From Nocardiopsis ganjiahuensis DSM 45031 (GTDB taxonomy: Bacteria; Actinomycetota; Actinomycetes; Streptosporangiales; Streptosporangiaceae), in assembly GCF_000341085.1 (NCBI RefSeq), contig NZ_ANBA01000014.1:332617-396616 (forward strand): 64,000 nt of DNA, given 5' to 3'. Position numbers and translations under genes: made by a program. Below the pieces are notes generated by a model that was given only the letters and a program-made list of their open reading frames with translations, was not told the DNA's origin and made no database searches. Below are positions 32,612 to 41,286 of this stretch, piece by piece; position 1 is the first letter of the stretch, and every line of letters begins with the position of its first letter.

Positions 32612-34180
32612 TCACTGAGGCGGGTTTCCGTGCTTGCGGCGCGGGAGGTCGACGTTCTTGCGGGTGAGCATGGCCAGTGACCGCGCGAGCACTGTCCGAG
32701 TCTCGCGCGGGTCGATCACGTCGTCCACCAGCCCTCGCTCAGCCGCGTAGTAGGGGTGGACCAGCTCTCTGCGGTACTCCTCGATCTTCTGGCGGCGGGC
32801 CGCCTCGGGGTCCTCGGCCGCTGCGATCTCCCGGCGGAAGACCACGTTCGCCGCGCCCTCAGCGCCCATGACCGCGATCTCGTTCGTGGGCCAGGCCAGA
32901 GCTATGTCCGCGCCGATCGAGCGGGAGTCCATGACGATGTAGGCGCCGCCATAAGCCTTGCGAAGCACCACGGACACCCTTGGGACCGTGGCGTTGCAGT
33001 AGGCGTACAGGAGTTTGGCGCCGCGCCGGATGATGCCGTCGTGCTCTTGGCCCACGCCCGGCAGGAAGCCGGGGACGTCGACCAGGGTGACCAAGGGGAT
33101 GTTGAAGGCGTCGCAGAATTGGACGAATCGTGCGCCCTTCTCGCTGGCCTTGATGTCCAGCACCCCCGCCATGGCGGCTGGCTGGTTGGCGACGATGCCG
33201 ACGACCCGCCCGTCCAAGCGGGCCAGCGTGCAGACGATGTTGGGCGCCCAGGCGGCGTGGACCTCCATATGGTCGCCGTCGTCGACGATCTCCGCGATGA
33301 CGTCGCGCACGTCGTAGGATGCGCTGCCGCCCGTGGGCACGATGTCCAACAGGGCGTTCAGCGGCCGGTCCACCGGGTCTGTCGCGCCCTCCACATCGGG
33401 CGGCAGTTCGCGGTTGTTGGACGGTAGCAGCGACAACAGGTACCGCACGTCGGCGAGGCAGCTCTCCTCGTCGTCGTAGGCGGCGTGCGCCACGCCCGAC
33501 ACTTCCGAGTGTACGTCCGCTCCGCCGAGCCCGTCCTGCGACACCTGCTCTCCTGTGACGGCTTGGACCACGTCTGGGCCGGTGATGAACATCTGCGAGG
33601 TGCCGCGAATGCTGAAGACGAAGTCGGTCAGCGCCGGCGAGTAGGCGGCGCCCCCGGCACACGGGCCGAGCATCACCGAGATCTGCGGGATCACGCCCGA
33701 GGCCTTGGTGTTGCGCTGGAAGATGCCGCCGTACCCTGCGAGCGCGGAGACCCCCTCTTGGATGCGGGCCCCCGCCCCGTCGTTGAGCGAGACCAGGGGC
33801 GCACCGGCCGCCAGCGCCATGTCCATGAGCTTGTGGATCTTCTGGGCGTGCGCTTCGCCGAGCGCCCCGCCGAAGATCCGGAAGTCGTGGGCGTAGACGA
33901 ACACCGTCCGTCCCTCGACTGTCCCCCACCCCGTGACGACGCCGTCCGTGTGCGGCCGCTTGGCCTCTAGACCGAACCCGTGGGCCCGGTGCCGTCGAAG
34001 CGACTCGACCTCCGTGAAACTGCCCTTGTCCAGCAGCAGGTCGATCCGTTCGCGAGCGGTGAGTTTGCCCTTGGCGTGCTGGCGTTCGGTGGCCTCGGAG
34101 GAGGGGCCCCGGTGGGCGCCGTCCCGGATTCGGGCCAGCTCCTCCAACCGTGCGGAAAATCCGGATTCGGTGATCGACAT
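32612..34180 (-). CDS. Acyl-CoA carboxylase beta (carboxyltransferase) subunit
   Basis: 522 aa from ATG 34180 behind GCAAGGAG; a longer GTG start at 34252 would overlap the exporter gene. Two crotonase-like carboxyltransferase halves: the biotin-side signature GGIFQRNTKASGVIPQ and GPCAGGAAYSPA, then the acyl-CoA side VDVPGFLPG and RKAYGGAY with the two oxyanion glycine pairs. Transfers CO2 from carboxybiotin to acetyl- or propionyl-CoA. In type II clusters such dedicated carboxylases raise malonyl-CoA supply. Confidence 0.92.
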   Translation of the reverse strand: MSITESGFSARLEELARIRDGAHRGPSSEATERQHAKGKLTARERIDLLLDKGSFTEVESLRRHRAHGFGLEAKRPHTDGVVTGWGTVEGRTVFVYAHDFRIFGGALGEAHAQKIHKLMDMALAAGAPLVSLNDGAGARIQEGVSALAGYGGIFQRNTKASGVIPQISVMLGPCAGGAAYSPALTDFVFSIRGTSQMFITGPDVVQAVTGEQVSQDGLGGADVHSEVSGVAHAAYDDEESCLADVRYLLSLLPSNNRELPPDVEGATDPVDRPLNALLDIVPTGGSASYDVRDVIAEIVDDGDHMEVHAAWAPNIVCTLARLDGRVVGIVANQPAAMAGVLDIKASEKGARFVQFCDAFNIPLVTLVDVPGFLPGVGQEHDGIIRRGAKLLYAYCNATVPRVSVVLRKAYGGAYIVMDSRSIGADIALAWPTNEIAVMGAEGAANVVFRREIAAAEDPEAARRQKIEEYRRELVHPYYAAERGLVDDVIDPRETRTVLARSLAMLTRKNVDLPRRKHGNPPQ

Positions 34181-34181
34181 G

Positions 34182-35483
34182 TCACTCCTTGCCTTTCTTC
34201 TGGGAGTTCGTTCCTGACCGTCCGTAGGATCGGGAGGACCTGGAGCTGACACGGCGCCACTCGACGACCAGCGCCGCGGTCCCCGTGAGCAGGGCGGCCA
34301 GACCCCCGGCGTGCAGGCCTGCCCGCACCCCCAGCTCCTCGCTCAGCCACCCGATGACCAGGGCGCCGAACGGGGTAGTCCCAGTGAAGACGACTGTGTA
34401 AAGGGCCATGACCCGGCCCCGATAGGCGGGATCACTGCCGAGCTGGACCCGGTGGTTGGCGGCCTGAGCGAAGTAGAGGGCGGCGAAGCCGGTGACGAAC
34501 AGCAGCCCCATCGCTGCGGGGAAGGTGGGGGCTAATCCGGTGAGGGACTCCGCCGCCCCGAAGATCAGGACCGAGCCCACGACGACCCCGGTGCTCGGGC
34601 GCCCCCTCCGCGCCGTAGTGGCGAAGGCGGCCAGCAGGGAGCCAGCTGCGAGTGCGGAGGTGAGTAGACCGAACGCGGACGGGTCGGCGTCGAACACGGT
34701 TCTGGCGAGCAGGGGCAGGGTCAGCTCGAAGTTCATCCCGAACAGGCCGACCACGCCTACGAGGGACAGCGGCAGCAGGAGGTCGGGCCGGGACGCAGCG
34801 TAGCGCAGCCCGTCCACCACCCCGCCCCTGGCCGTCCGGCTTGTCGCGCGGTGCAGTTCTTCCGTCCGCATCATCAGCAGCCCGGTCACCGCCGCCGTGA
34901 AGCTGACGGCGTTGACCAGCATTACCGCGCCCGGCCCGACGGCGGCGAGCAGGAGCCCGCCGACCGCCGGACCAGCGACCCGCGCCGTGTTGAAGTAGGC
35001 CGCGCTCAGCGCCGAGGCGTTCGGCAGCAGGTCGGCACCGACCATCTCACTGACGAACGACATCCTGGTGGGGACCTCCAGGGCGTTGACCACGCCCAGG
35101 CACAGCGCGAAGGCGTAGATGTGCCACAGTTCGATGAGGCCCGTGACCACCAGGGGCGTCATCAGCAGGGCCAGGGCGCCGGAGGCCGAGTTCGCTCCGA
35201 GGAGCAGGGTCCGCTTGTCGAACCGGTCCGCTAGCCGCCCGCCGTAGAGGGTGAGCAGCAGCAACGGTGTGAACTGCAGCGCGGTCACCGTCGCCAGGGC
35301 GATGGCCGAGTCGTCCGACATGCCCAGGACCAGCCAGTCCTGGGCGATGATCATCATCCACGTTCCCATGACGGACACCACCTGGCCGACCGCGAACAGC
35401 CGGAAGTTGCGGACGGCCAGCGATCGGAACATCGTGCCGAACATCCGCCGCGGCAGGGTCCGTTCACCCCTCGCGTCGGGCAA
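34182..35483 (-). CDS. MFS exporter (MFS_3 / EntS-like)
   Basis: 433 aa, about twelve hydrophobic segments. The loop GGRLADRFDKRTLL between helices 2 and 3 is the MFS motif A. The overall pattern resembles the enterobactin-exporter-type MFS family. It overlaps the hydrolase gene by 20 bases and ends one base before the carboxylase beta start, so it belongs to the polyketide operon. Export of the product, and thereby self-protection, is the likely role. Confidence 0.85.
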   Translation of the reverse strand: MPDARGERTLPRRMFGTMFRSLAVRNFRLFAVGQVVSVMGTWMMIIAQDWLVLGMSDDSAIALATVTALQFTPLLLLTLYGGRLADRFDKRTLLLGANSASGALALLMTPLVVTGLIELWHIYAFALCLGVVNALEVPTRMSFVSEMVGADLLPNASALSAAYFNTARVAGPAVGGLLLAAVGPGAVMLVNAVSFTAAVTGLLMMRTEELHRATSRTARGGVVDGLRYAASRPDLLLPLSLVGVVGLFGMNFELTLPLLARTVFDADPSAFGLLTSALAAGSLLAAFATTARRGRPSTGVVVGSVLIFGAAESLTGLAPTFPAAMGLLFVTGFAALYFAQAANHRVQLGSDPAYRGRVMALYTVVFTGTTPFGALVIGWLSEELGVRAGLHAGGLAALLTGTAALVVEWRRVSSRSSRSYGRSGTNSQKKGKE

Positions 35484-36348
35484 GGCATTCCTCCAGGAAG
35501 GCGAGGGAGCGGAGGTGGTAGGAACGGGCCGCCCATCCCAGGCTGATGTTGTGGCCGGCGTCGGGCTGGCAGTCCACGACCACCCTCGGCGACACGCTCA
35601 GCCGGGAAACGAGGTCGGCCAGGGACCGGTCATCGTGGCGCCACCAGCGCTCGTGCTCGGCGAAGGTCAGCCGGACCGGGATCCGGATCCGCCTGGCCAC
35701 GTCGTCGAAGAGCCTCGGCCACGCGGCCGCCTCCGCCAGCTCGTACCTGGGCATGGGGGAGACCATCGCGCTGCTGAGTTGGAAGGTGCCGGGCGGGTAC
35801 AGGCCGAGTCCGCCCCAGGTACGCTCCCACCGGCCCTTGCCGTGCGGGTCGGCGAGCTGGTCGGGCTGGACAGCGTATCGGTTGCCCATCCCGGAGATGT
35901 CCAGCCCCAGCAGATCCCCGATGTCGTTGTTGGCCACGGTGGTCAGGGCAAGCTTGCCGCCGTAGGAGTGGGCGAGTAGGAACAGCCCTGCGCCCGTGTC
36001 GTATCGGTTCCTGAAGTCGGTGAGCGCCTCCCAGAGCGTGGCGGCCTGGTCGGCCAAGCGCTGCCCGAGGGGGAACAGGTCGGCGTAGCGGCCGTAGCCG
36101 GGGCGGTCGACGGCCAAGACCGAGAAGCCCAGGCGCGCCCCAAGCGTCAGGAGCGAGACGTGCGGGTGGGCCTGTCCGTCGAAGTAGTGGGCGTTGACCC
36201 CTCCTCCGTGGACGGCGACCACGGTGGCGCGCACCGGCACGTCCTCCGGGGTGAGGAGCAGGCCGGAGACCGGCGCCTCGTCTGCCTCCAGGGTAATTCG
36301 GCGCACGCCGTGCGACAGCGCGCTCTCCTTCGGCACTGTGGTGGTCAT
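35464..36348 (-). CDS. Alpha/beta hydrolase of the polyketide operon
   Basis: 294 aa. Oxyanion motif VHGGGVNAHYF near 45, nucleophile elbow AHSYGG near 130, late His in PDAGHNISLG. No signal peptide. It shares the HGGG-type layout of lipase/esterase families. In aromatic polyketide clusters such enzymes may release or trim the chain or hydrolyse a late intermediate; the sequence alone does not decide. Confidence 0.85.
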   Translation of the reverse strand: MTTTVPKESALSHGVRRITLEADEAPVSGLLLTPEDVPVRATVVAVHGGGVNAHYFDGQAHPHVSLLTLGARLGFSVLAVDRPGYGRYADLFPLGQRLADQAATLWEALTDFRNRYDTGAGLFLLAHSYGGKLALTTVANNDIGDLLGLDISGMGNRYAVQPDQLADPHGKGRWERTWGGLGLYPPGTFQLSSAMVSPMPRYELAEAAAWPRLFDDVARRIRIPVRLTFAEHERWWRHDDRSLADLVSRLSVSPRVVVDCQPDAGHNISLGWAARSYHLRSLAFLEECLARREG

Positions 36349-36437
36349 CGTGTCTCCCGTCGTTCGGGCTCAGGACGACGGGGCGCCGGACTACCGCTCG
36401 AACGCGGCGGTGACGACGGCCCGGTCCCCGGCCTTGG

Positions 36438-37379
36438 TCAGCGCACTCCCTCGGCGTACCGCTTCGCGTGGTTGAGGGTCGCGAGGCTGTTGGTGCTCAG
36501 CGCCTCCTGGACGTAGGCCTTGGCGTCAGCCGCCGTGGCGTCCTCGCCGAGGATCTCGACGATGTTGTCGGTGTTGAGCACGACGGTGTGTTGGGAGGAG
36601 GCGCTGGTCCCGTCTGGCCCCTCCTCGAAGGTCCAGTAGCCGGTGTGCAGCTTCATCAGGGCCGGCAGGGTGATCTGCTTGTAGGCGATCTTCCGGTGCT
36701 CGATGCACACCCGGTAGGACTTGGTGGTGTGCACGGAGCCATCCTTGGCCCGCGTCTCCATCTCCAGCGTCTGCAGGCCGGGGGGGTCCTCCTCCAAGGT
36801 GACACTCGCGACGTGCGGGAGCCGATCGGGCCACAGACCGGCGTCGTTGATGAAGTCGTAGAGGTCCTTGGGCGACCCGTTGACGTGGACGGTGTCGGTG
36901 AAGCAGAAGGTGATGTCCTCGGCGGCGTGGGCGAACTCGACGTTGTCCTTCAGGGCGGCGAGTTCGGAGTGCGAGTTGCGGTCCACCGCCTCGTCGATCC
37001 AGGTCAGGTGGCCGGGGTCATCGCCGAGCGCGCTGTAGTCGTGCAGCAGTCGGACTCTCGACTCGGAGTCGCCGAGCGGTTCGATGACCCAGGCGCCGCC
37101 CATCGAGGCGACGGGCGGGGCGCTGACCTCCTGGCGGAAGTCGATCCGCAACCCCTGCGGGTCCAGCTTCCGGCGCGAGGTCCACGTCTTGGCCTCGCCG
37201 TTGGCGGTCGCGCTGATCCGGATGCGCTCCTCGCTCCCGGACTCCTCCAGGTGGTCGACGTAGATGGTCGGAGGGAAGATCCGTGGCCAATTGGCCACGT
37301 CGGCGATGAGGCGGTAGACGGCGGACGCGGGCGCAGAGACGGTGATCTCGTGCTCCACCTCGCGGTGACCGGTGGTCAT
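36438..37379 (-). CDS. Di-domain aromatase/cyclase (ActVII-like)
   Basis: 313 aa from ATG 37379. Two START/Bet v1-type polyketide-cyclase domains: residues 1-150 (EHEITVSAPASAVYRLIADV, FPPTIYVDHLEE) and 160-313 (FTDTVHVNGSPKDLYDFI). Di-domain enzymes of this kind close and aromatise the first ring of C9-reduced chains, consistent with the ketoreductase next to it. Confidence 0.9.
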   Translation of the reverse strand: MTTGHREVEHEITVSAPASAVYRLIADVANWPRIFPPTIYVDHLEESGSEERIRISATANGEAKTWTSRRKLDPQGLRIDFRQEVSAPPVASMGGAWVIEPLGDSESRVRLLHDYSALGDDPGHLTWIDEAVDRNSHSELAALKDNVEFAHAAEDITFCFTDTVHVNGSPKDLYDFINDAGLWPDRLPHVASVTLEEDPPGLQTLEMETRAKDGSVHTTKSYRVCIEHRKIAYKQITLPALMKLHTGYWTFEEGPDGTSASSQHTVVLNTDNIVEILGEDATAADAKAYVQEALSTNSLATLNHAKRYAEGVR

Positions 37380-37426
37380 GCTCTCTCCTGTCGTGTTGTC
37401 GAAAGGGGTGTACCGGGTGGGGCGGA

Positions 37427-38212
37427 TCAAAAGTTCCCGAGTCCACCGCAGACGTTCATCGCCTGGGCGGTGATGGAGGAGGCGGTGTCGGAGGCCAGGT
37501 AGCCCACCAGCCCGGCCACCTCTTGTGGGGTGGAGTAGCGGCCGAGGGGGATCTTGCTCTGGAACTTGGTGAGGATCTCCTCCTCGGTGGTGTCGAAGGC
37601 GGCCGCGTACCCCTGGCGGACACGCTCGGCCATGGGAGTCTCGACGTAGCCGGGGCACACGGCGTTGACGGTGATGCCAGTGGGGGCGAGCTCGTTGCCC
37701 AGCGCCTTGGTCAGCCCAACGACGCCGTGTTTGGAGGCTGAGTAGGGGGCGCCCAGGACGACGCCTTGCTTGCCCGCGGTGGAGGCGATGTTGATGATTC
37801 GGCCGCGGTCCTTGTGTCGCATGCCGCCGGTGTTGAGCACCTCCCGGGTCACGATGAAGACGCTGTTGAGGTTCGTGTTCACCACGTCGAACCACAGGTC
37901 GTCCTCAATGTCGGCGGTGACGCCGCCGCCGCTGCGCCCAGCGTTGTTCACCAGGACGTCGACGGTGTCGAACCGGTCCACGGCCGCTTGAACGAACGCG
38001 CTAACGCTCTCGCGTGAGCGGACGTCCACGGTGGTGCCAGCGGCCTCGATGCCTTCTTCGCTGAGCTGTTTGATGGTGGAGCCCACGTTCTCGGCGCTGC
38101 GGGCGCCGATGAACACCCGGTGGTCCTGCTCGCCCAGCTTCCGGGCGACCTCCAGGCCGATCCCGCTGGTGGCACCGGTGACGATCGCGACCCGCTTGTC
38201 GTTGTTCGGCAT
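37427..38212 (-). CDS. Type II PKS ketoreductase, C9-type (ActIII-like)
   Basis: 261 aa, a classic SDR with cofactor loop TGATSGIG, NNAGRSGGGV, catalytic Ser in NIASTAGKQG and YSASKHG. The region ETPMAERVRQGYA matches ActKR closely. The XGG stereocontrol motif reads SGG in place of the PGG of ActKR. Reduces the C9 ketone of the nascent chain with NADPH. AGAGGGAG precedes the ATG. Confidence 0.92.
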   Translation of the reverse strand: MPNNDKRVAIVTGATSGIGLEVARKLGEQDHRVFIGARSAENVGSTIKQLSEEGIEAAGTTVDVRSRESVSAFVQAAVDRFDTVDVLVNNAGRSGGGVTADIEDDLWFDVVNTNLNSVFIVTREVLNTGGMRHKDRGRIINIASTAGKQGVVLGAPYSASKHGVVGLTKALGNELAPTGITVNAVCPGYVETPMAERVRQGYAAAFDTTEEEILTKFQSKIPLGRYSTPQEVAGLVGYLASDTASSITAQAMNVCGGLGNF

Positions 38213-38275
38213 GCTCCCTCTTCTTCCTTGTCCGTGGGTGGTGGGGCGCCGGGCACGGTCGCGTGCCCGGCGGAG

Positions 38276-38536
38276 CTAGATGGAGGCGGCTAGGCGGTCG
38301 TTGACGACCTTGATGAGTGCCTCAGGGGTCACGGCCTCGGACAGGGTCTCGTCGTCCAACTTGATGCCGTATTCGCGCTCGATGCGGCTGCCCGCCTCCA
38401 GCAGTGCCAGGGACTCGTAGCCGAGCTCCTCGAACCCGCTGCTGAGGATGTCGCCGTCGAGGTCGACGCTCTCGTCCTCGCCCGCGGCCTCGCGGAGGAT
38501 GCGCTTGAGATCCTTGAGGGTGAACTGCGCTGCCAT
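38276..38536 (-). CDS. Acyl carrier protein of the type II PKS
   Basis: 86 aa. Four-helix ACP with the attachment Ser in ELGYESLALLE near 42, typical of aromatic polyketide ACPs (GYDSLAL). Part of the minimal synthase with the two genes upstream. It contrasts with the serine-less ACP-like protein at 18 kb. Confidence 0.93.
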   Translation of the reverse strand: MAAQFTLKDLKRILREAAGEDESVDLDGDILSSGFEELGYESLALLEAGSRIEREYGIKLDDETLSEAVTPEALIKVVNDRLAASI

Positions 38537-38566
38537 GGAATGCCTCTCTTTGGTGGTGGGGGAAGG

Positions 38567-39784
38567 TCAGGACTCCGCGGAGCGGACGACCATCACGGAG
38601 TTGAACCCCGCGTGGCCGCGCGCTACGACCATCGCCGAGCGCACCGGCATGGTGCGCGGCTCGGGGCCGACCAGGTCGAGCCCGTGTCCGGGGTCGGCGT
38701 TCACGTTCACGGTCGGAGGGACGACCCCCTGCTTCATGGACAGGAACGCCGTGGCCAGGTCCAGGGGCGCGGCCCCCGAGTACAGGCGGCCCGTCATCGT
38801 CTTGGGTGCGGTGACGGGTACGCTCTCGCGGCCGAACACGGCGTTGATCGCCTCGGCCTCGATCCGGTCGAGTTCCGGGATGGCCGCGGCGTCGGCGAAC
38901 ACGACATCGACGTCACCGGCCGTCATCCCCGCGTCGGCGAGGGCGAACTCCATCGCCCGGCGCAGACCCGGTTCGCGGCCGCTGCCGGGCCGCGGGTCGA
39001 AGGTGGCGGCGTAACCCGCCACCTCGCCGTAGGTCCTCGCGCCGCGCTCGCGTGCCGACTCGGCGGACTCGGTCACGAGGATCGCGCCGCCCTCACCGGG
39101 GACGTGGCCACCCGACCTGCGGTCGAAGGGCAGATAGGCGGTCTCGGCATCCTCCGCCGTGCTGAGCCGTCCGCTGGCCAACTGGGCCACCCAGCCCCAG
39201 GGGCAGATGGAGGCGTCGATCGAGCCGGTTACGACCAGGTTCGTGCCCTTGCGGATCTGGCGTCTGGCCTGGGCAACCGCGTCCAGACCGCCGGCCTGGT
39301 CGCTGACCATGACGCCGCTGGGCCCCTTCATCCCGTTGCGGATGGAGATCTGTCCGCTGTTGACCGCGTAGAACCACGCGAACGACTGGTAGGCGCTGAC
39401 GTGTTCGCTGCCCAGGTTCCACAGCTTGCGCAGCTCGTTCTGACCGAACTCGAACCCGCCCGAGGAGCTGGCGGTGATGACGCCCATGTCGAATGCGGGC
39501 ATCTCGTCGGGTACCACCCCGGAGTCGGTCAGAGCCCAGTCCGCCGCGACCAGGGCCAGCCTGGTCATCCGGTCGGTCTGCGGAATAAGCCTGCTGGGCA
39601 GGTGTTCCTTGGCGTCGAAGCCGTCGATCTCCCCGGCCAGACGTGCCGGGTAGCTGTCCGGCGTGAAGCTGCGGATCCGGCCCAGGCCGCTCTTGCCGTT
39701 GAGGGTCGCCGTCCAGAAGTCCTGGGTGCCTAGCCCGTTCGGGGCTGCGACGCCCAGCCCGGTCACCACGGTCGATGTGCTCAT
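38567..39784 (-). CDS. Ketosynthase beta / chain length factor
   Basis: 405 aa from ATG 39784, which overlaps the KS-alpha stop (ATGA). The ketosynthase active-site Cys is replaced by Gln163 (MVSDQAGGLDA), the hallmark of CLFs. The channel residues that in actinorhodin CLF are F109, T112 and F116 align with F111, G114 and L118 here (GGFEFGQNELRKLW). The two smaller residues imply a longer channel and so probably a chain above eight units; this is inference from published mutagenesis of the Act enzyme. Confidence 0.93.
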   Translation of the reverse strand: MSTSTVVTGLGVAAPNGLGTQDFWTATLNGKSGLGRIRSFTPDSYPARLAGEIDGFDAKEHLPSRLIPQTDRMTRLALVAADWALTDSGVVPDEMPAFDMGVITASSSGGFEFGQNELRKLWNLGSEHVSAYQSFAWFYAVNSGQISIRNGMKGPSGVMVSDQAGGLDAVAQARRQIRKGTNLVVTGSIDASICPWGWVAQLASGRLSTAEDAETAYLPFDRRSGGHVPGEGGAILVTESAESARERGARTYGEVAGYAATFDPRPGSGREPGLRRAMEFALADAGMTAGDVDVVFADAAAIPELDRIEAEAINAVFGRESVPVTAPKTMTGRLYSGAAPLDLATAFLSMKQGVVPPTVNVNADPGHGLDLVGPEPRTMPVRSAMVVARGHAGFNSVMVVRSAES

Positions 39785-41052
39785 GCCGTTCTCCTCTCGG
39801 AACGGGACAGGACCATCGCGCTCTGAAATCCGCCGAACCCGCTGCCGACCGTCAGCACCGAGTCGACGATCTGGTCCCGGGCGGTCAGCGGCACGTAGTC
39901 CAGGTCGCACTCGGGGTCGGGGGTGCACAGATTGGCCGTTGGCGGCACGACCCCGTACTCCATCGCCAGGGCGGAGGCGGCTATCTCGATGGAGCCGATA
40001 GCCCCCAGGGAGTGGCCGACCATGGACTTGATGGAGCTCACCGGTGTCCGGTAGGCGTGCTCGCCCAGGCTCTTTTTGAAGGCCGCTGTCTCGTGGCGGT
40101 CGTTCTGTTTGGTGCCGGACCCGTGGGCGTTGACGTAGTCGATCTCCTCGGGGTTCATCCGGGCCTCGGCCAGCGCGGTGTCGATCGCCTCGGCCATCTC
40201 CGCGCCGTCGGGCCGCAGACCGGTCATGTGGTAGGCGTTGCTGCGCGTGGCGTAGCCAGCGATCTCGGCGTAGATGTGCGCTCCGCGCGCCTTGGCGCTC
40301 TCCAGTTCCTCCAAGATGAACATGGCCGAGCCCTCACCGAGGACGAAGCCGTTGCGGCTCTTGTCGAAGGGCCGTGAGGCGTGCTCTGGCGCGTCGTACC
40401 GGGGCGTGGTCGCCTTGATGGCGTCGAAGCACGCCATGGTGATGGGCGAGATGGGCGCGTCCGAGGCGCCGGCCAGGAGGACGTCGGCGGAGCCCTCGCG
40501 GATCAGCTCCACGGCATAGCCCACGGCGTCGATCCCGGACGTGCAGCCGGTGGAAACCACCGTGCTCGGCCCCTCGGCTCCCGTGGCCCATGCGACCTCG
40601 GCCGCAAACGAGCTCGGTACCAGGTAGTTGTACAGGTGTGGGGCGGCGTAGTCGTTGTCGACCAGGTTCAGGCGGCCGCCGTCACTGACCACCCGGTACT
40701 CCTGGTCGAGGCCCATCGTGGCGCCCACCGCGCTGCCGATGGTGATGCCCATCCGGTGCGGGTCGACCTCGTCGATCCGCAAGCCGCTGTCGGCGATGGC
40801 GCCCCGGGCCGCGACCAGCGCCAGTTGGGCCGCCCGGTCGGTGCGCCGAACCACTTGCGGGCTCAGGCCGTGCTCGTAGGGGTCGAAGTCGATCTCTGCG
40901 GCCACGCGGGAGCGGAAGGGCGCCGGGTCGAAGAAGGTGATCCCTCGGGTCGCGGTGCGCCCGTCGGTGAGCAGGCTCCAGAACTCCTTGAGCCCGACTC
41001 CGCCCGGCGCCAGGACCTCGATCCCGGTGATGGCCACACGTCTGGCGGTCAC
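39781..41052 (-). CDS. Ketosynthase alpha
   Basis: 423 aa from GTG 41052. Active-site Cys170 in VSTGCTSGIDA, catalytic His residues in VNAHGSGTKQND and SMVGHSLGA, all intact. Forms the heterodimer with the CLF and iteratively condenses malonyl-ACP. The GTG has no good ribosome site of its own; it overlaps the stop of a 30-codon frame that does, so translation seems to depend on that frame. Confidence 0.94.
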   Translation of the reverse strand: MTARRVAITGIEVLAPGGVGLKEFWSLLTDGRTATRGITFFDPAPFRSRVAAEIDFDPYEHGLSPQVVRRTDRAAQLALVAARGAIADSGLRIDEVDPHRMGITIGSAVGATMGLDQEYRVVSDGGRLNLVDNDYAAPHLYNYLVPSSFAAEVAWATGAEGPSTVVSTGCTSGIDAVGYAVELIREGSADVLLAGASDAPISPITMACFDAIKATTPRYDAPEHASRPFDKSRNGFVLGEGSAMFILEELESAKARGAHIYAEIAGYATRSNAYHMTGLRPDGAEMAEAIDTALAEARMNPEEIDYVNAHGSGTKQNDRHETAAFKKSLGEHAYRTPVSSIKSMVGHSLGAIGSIEIAASALAMEYGVVPPTANLCTPDPECDLDYVPLTARDQIVDSVLTVGSGFGGFQSAMVLSRSERRTA

Positions 41053-41141
41053 TTGCCGACCTCCCAGCAGCAGAGGCTCGTGGCCATGGCGTCGTCGCTG
41101 GACGTCAGGTCCATCCGGGCGGCGATCAGTGTGCTGTGCAT
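41049..41141 (-). CDS. 30-aa micro-ORF: apparent internal-deletion relic of a TcmI-type cyclase
   Basis: ATG 41141 behind GAGGAGAG; stop TGA overlaps the KS-alpha GTG. The first ten residues, MHSTLIAARM, equal the usual N-terminus of TcmI-family polyketide cyclases, and the end DDAMATSLCCWEVGK resembles their C-terminus (DAMA...FY.WE). The body of about 80 residues between is missing, in frame. It cannot be a working cyclase. What seems kept is the ribosome site and translational coupling to KS-alpha. The relic reading is inference; a genuine leader peptide is the alternative. Confidence 0.55.
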   Translation of the reverse strand: MHSTLIAARMDLTSSDDAMATSLCCWEVGK

Positions 41142-41286
41142 CTGTTCTCTCCTCGCGGTGGGAACTGTGGAAGAAGCGTGCCCGGAGTCTGCCGGGCACA
41201 GCGCGTGACGATTCCGGCCGGATGGCGCCGGAATCCTGTTGGAGAAGGTGAGAGGGTGGTGAGGGAGGTCCGGGGGCTGCGGGCCG

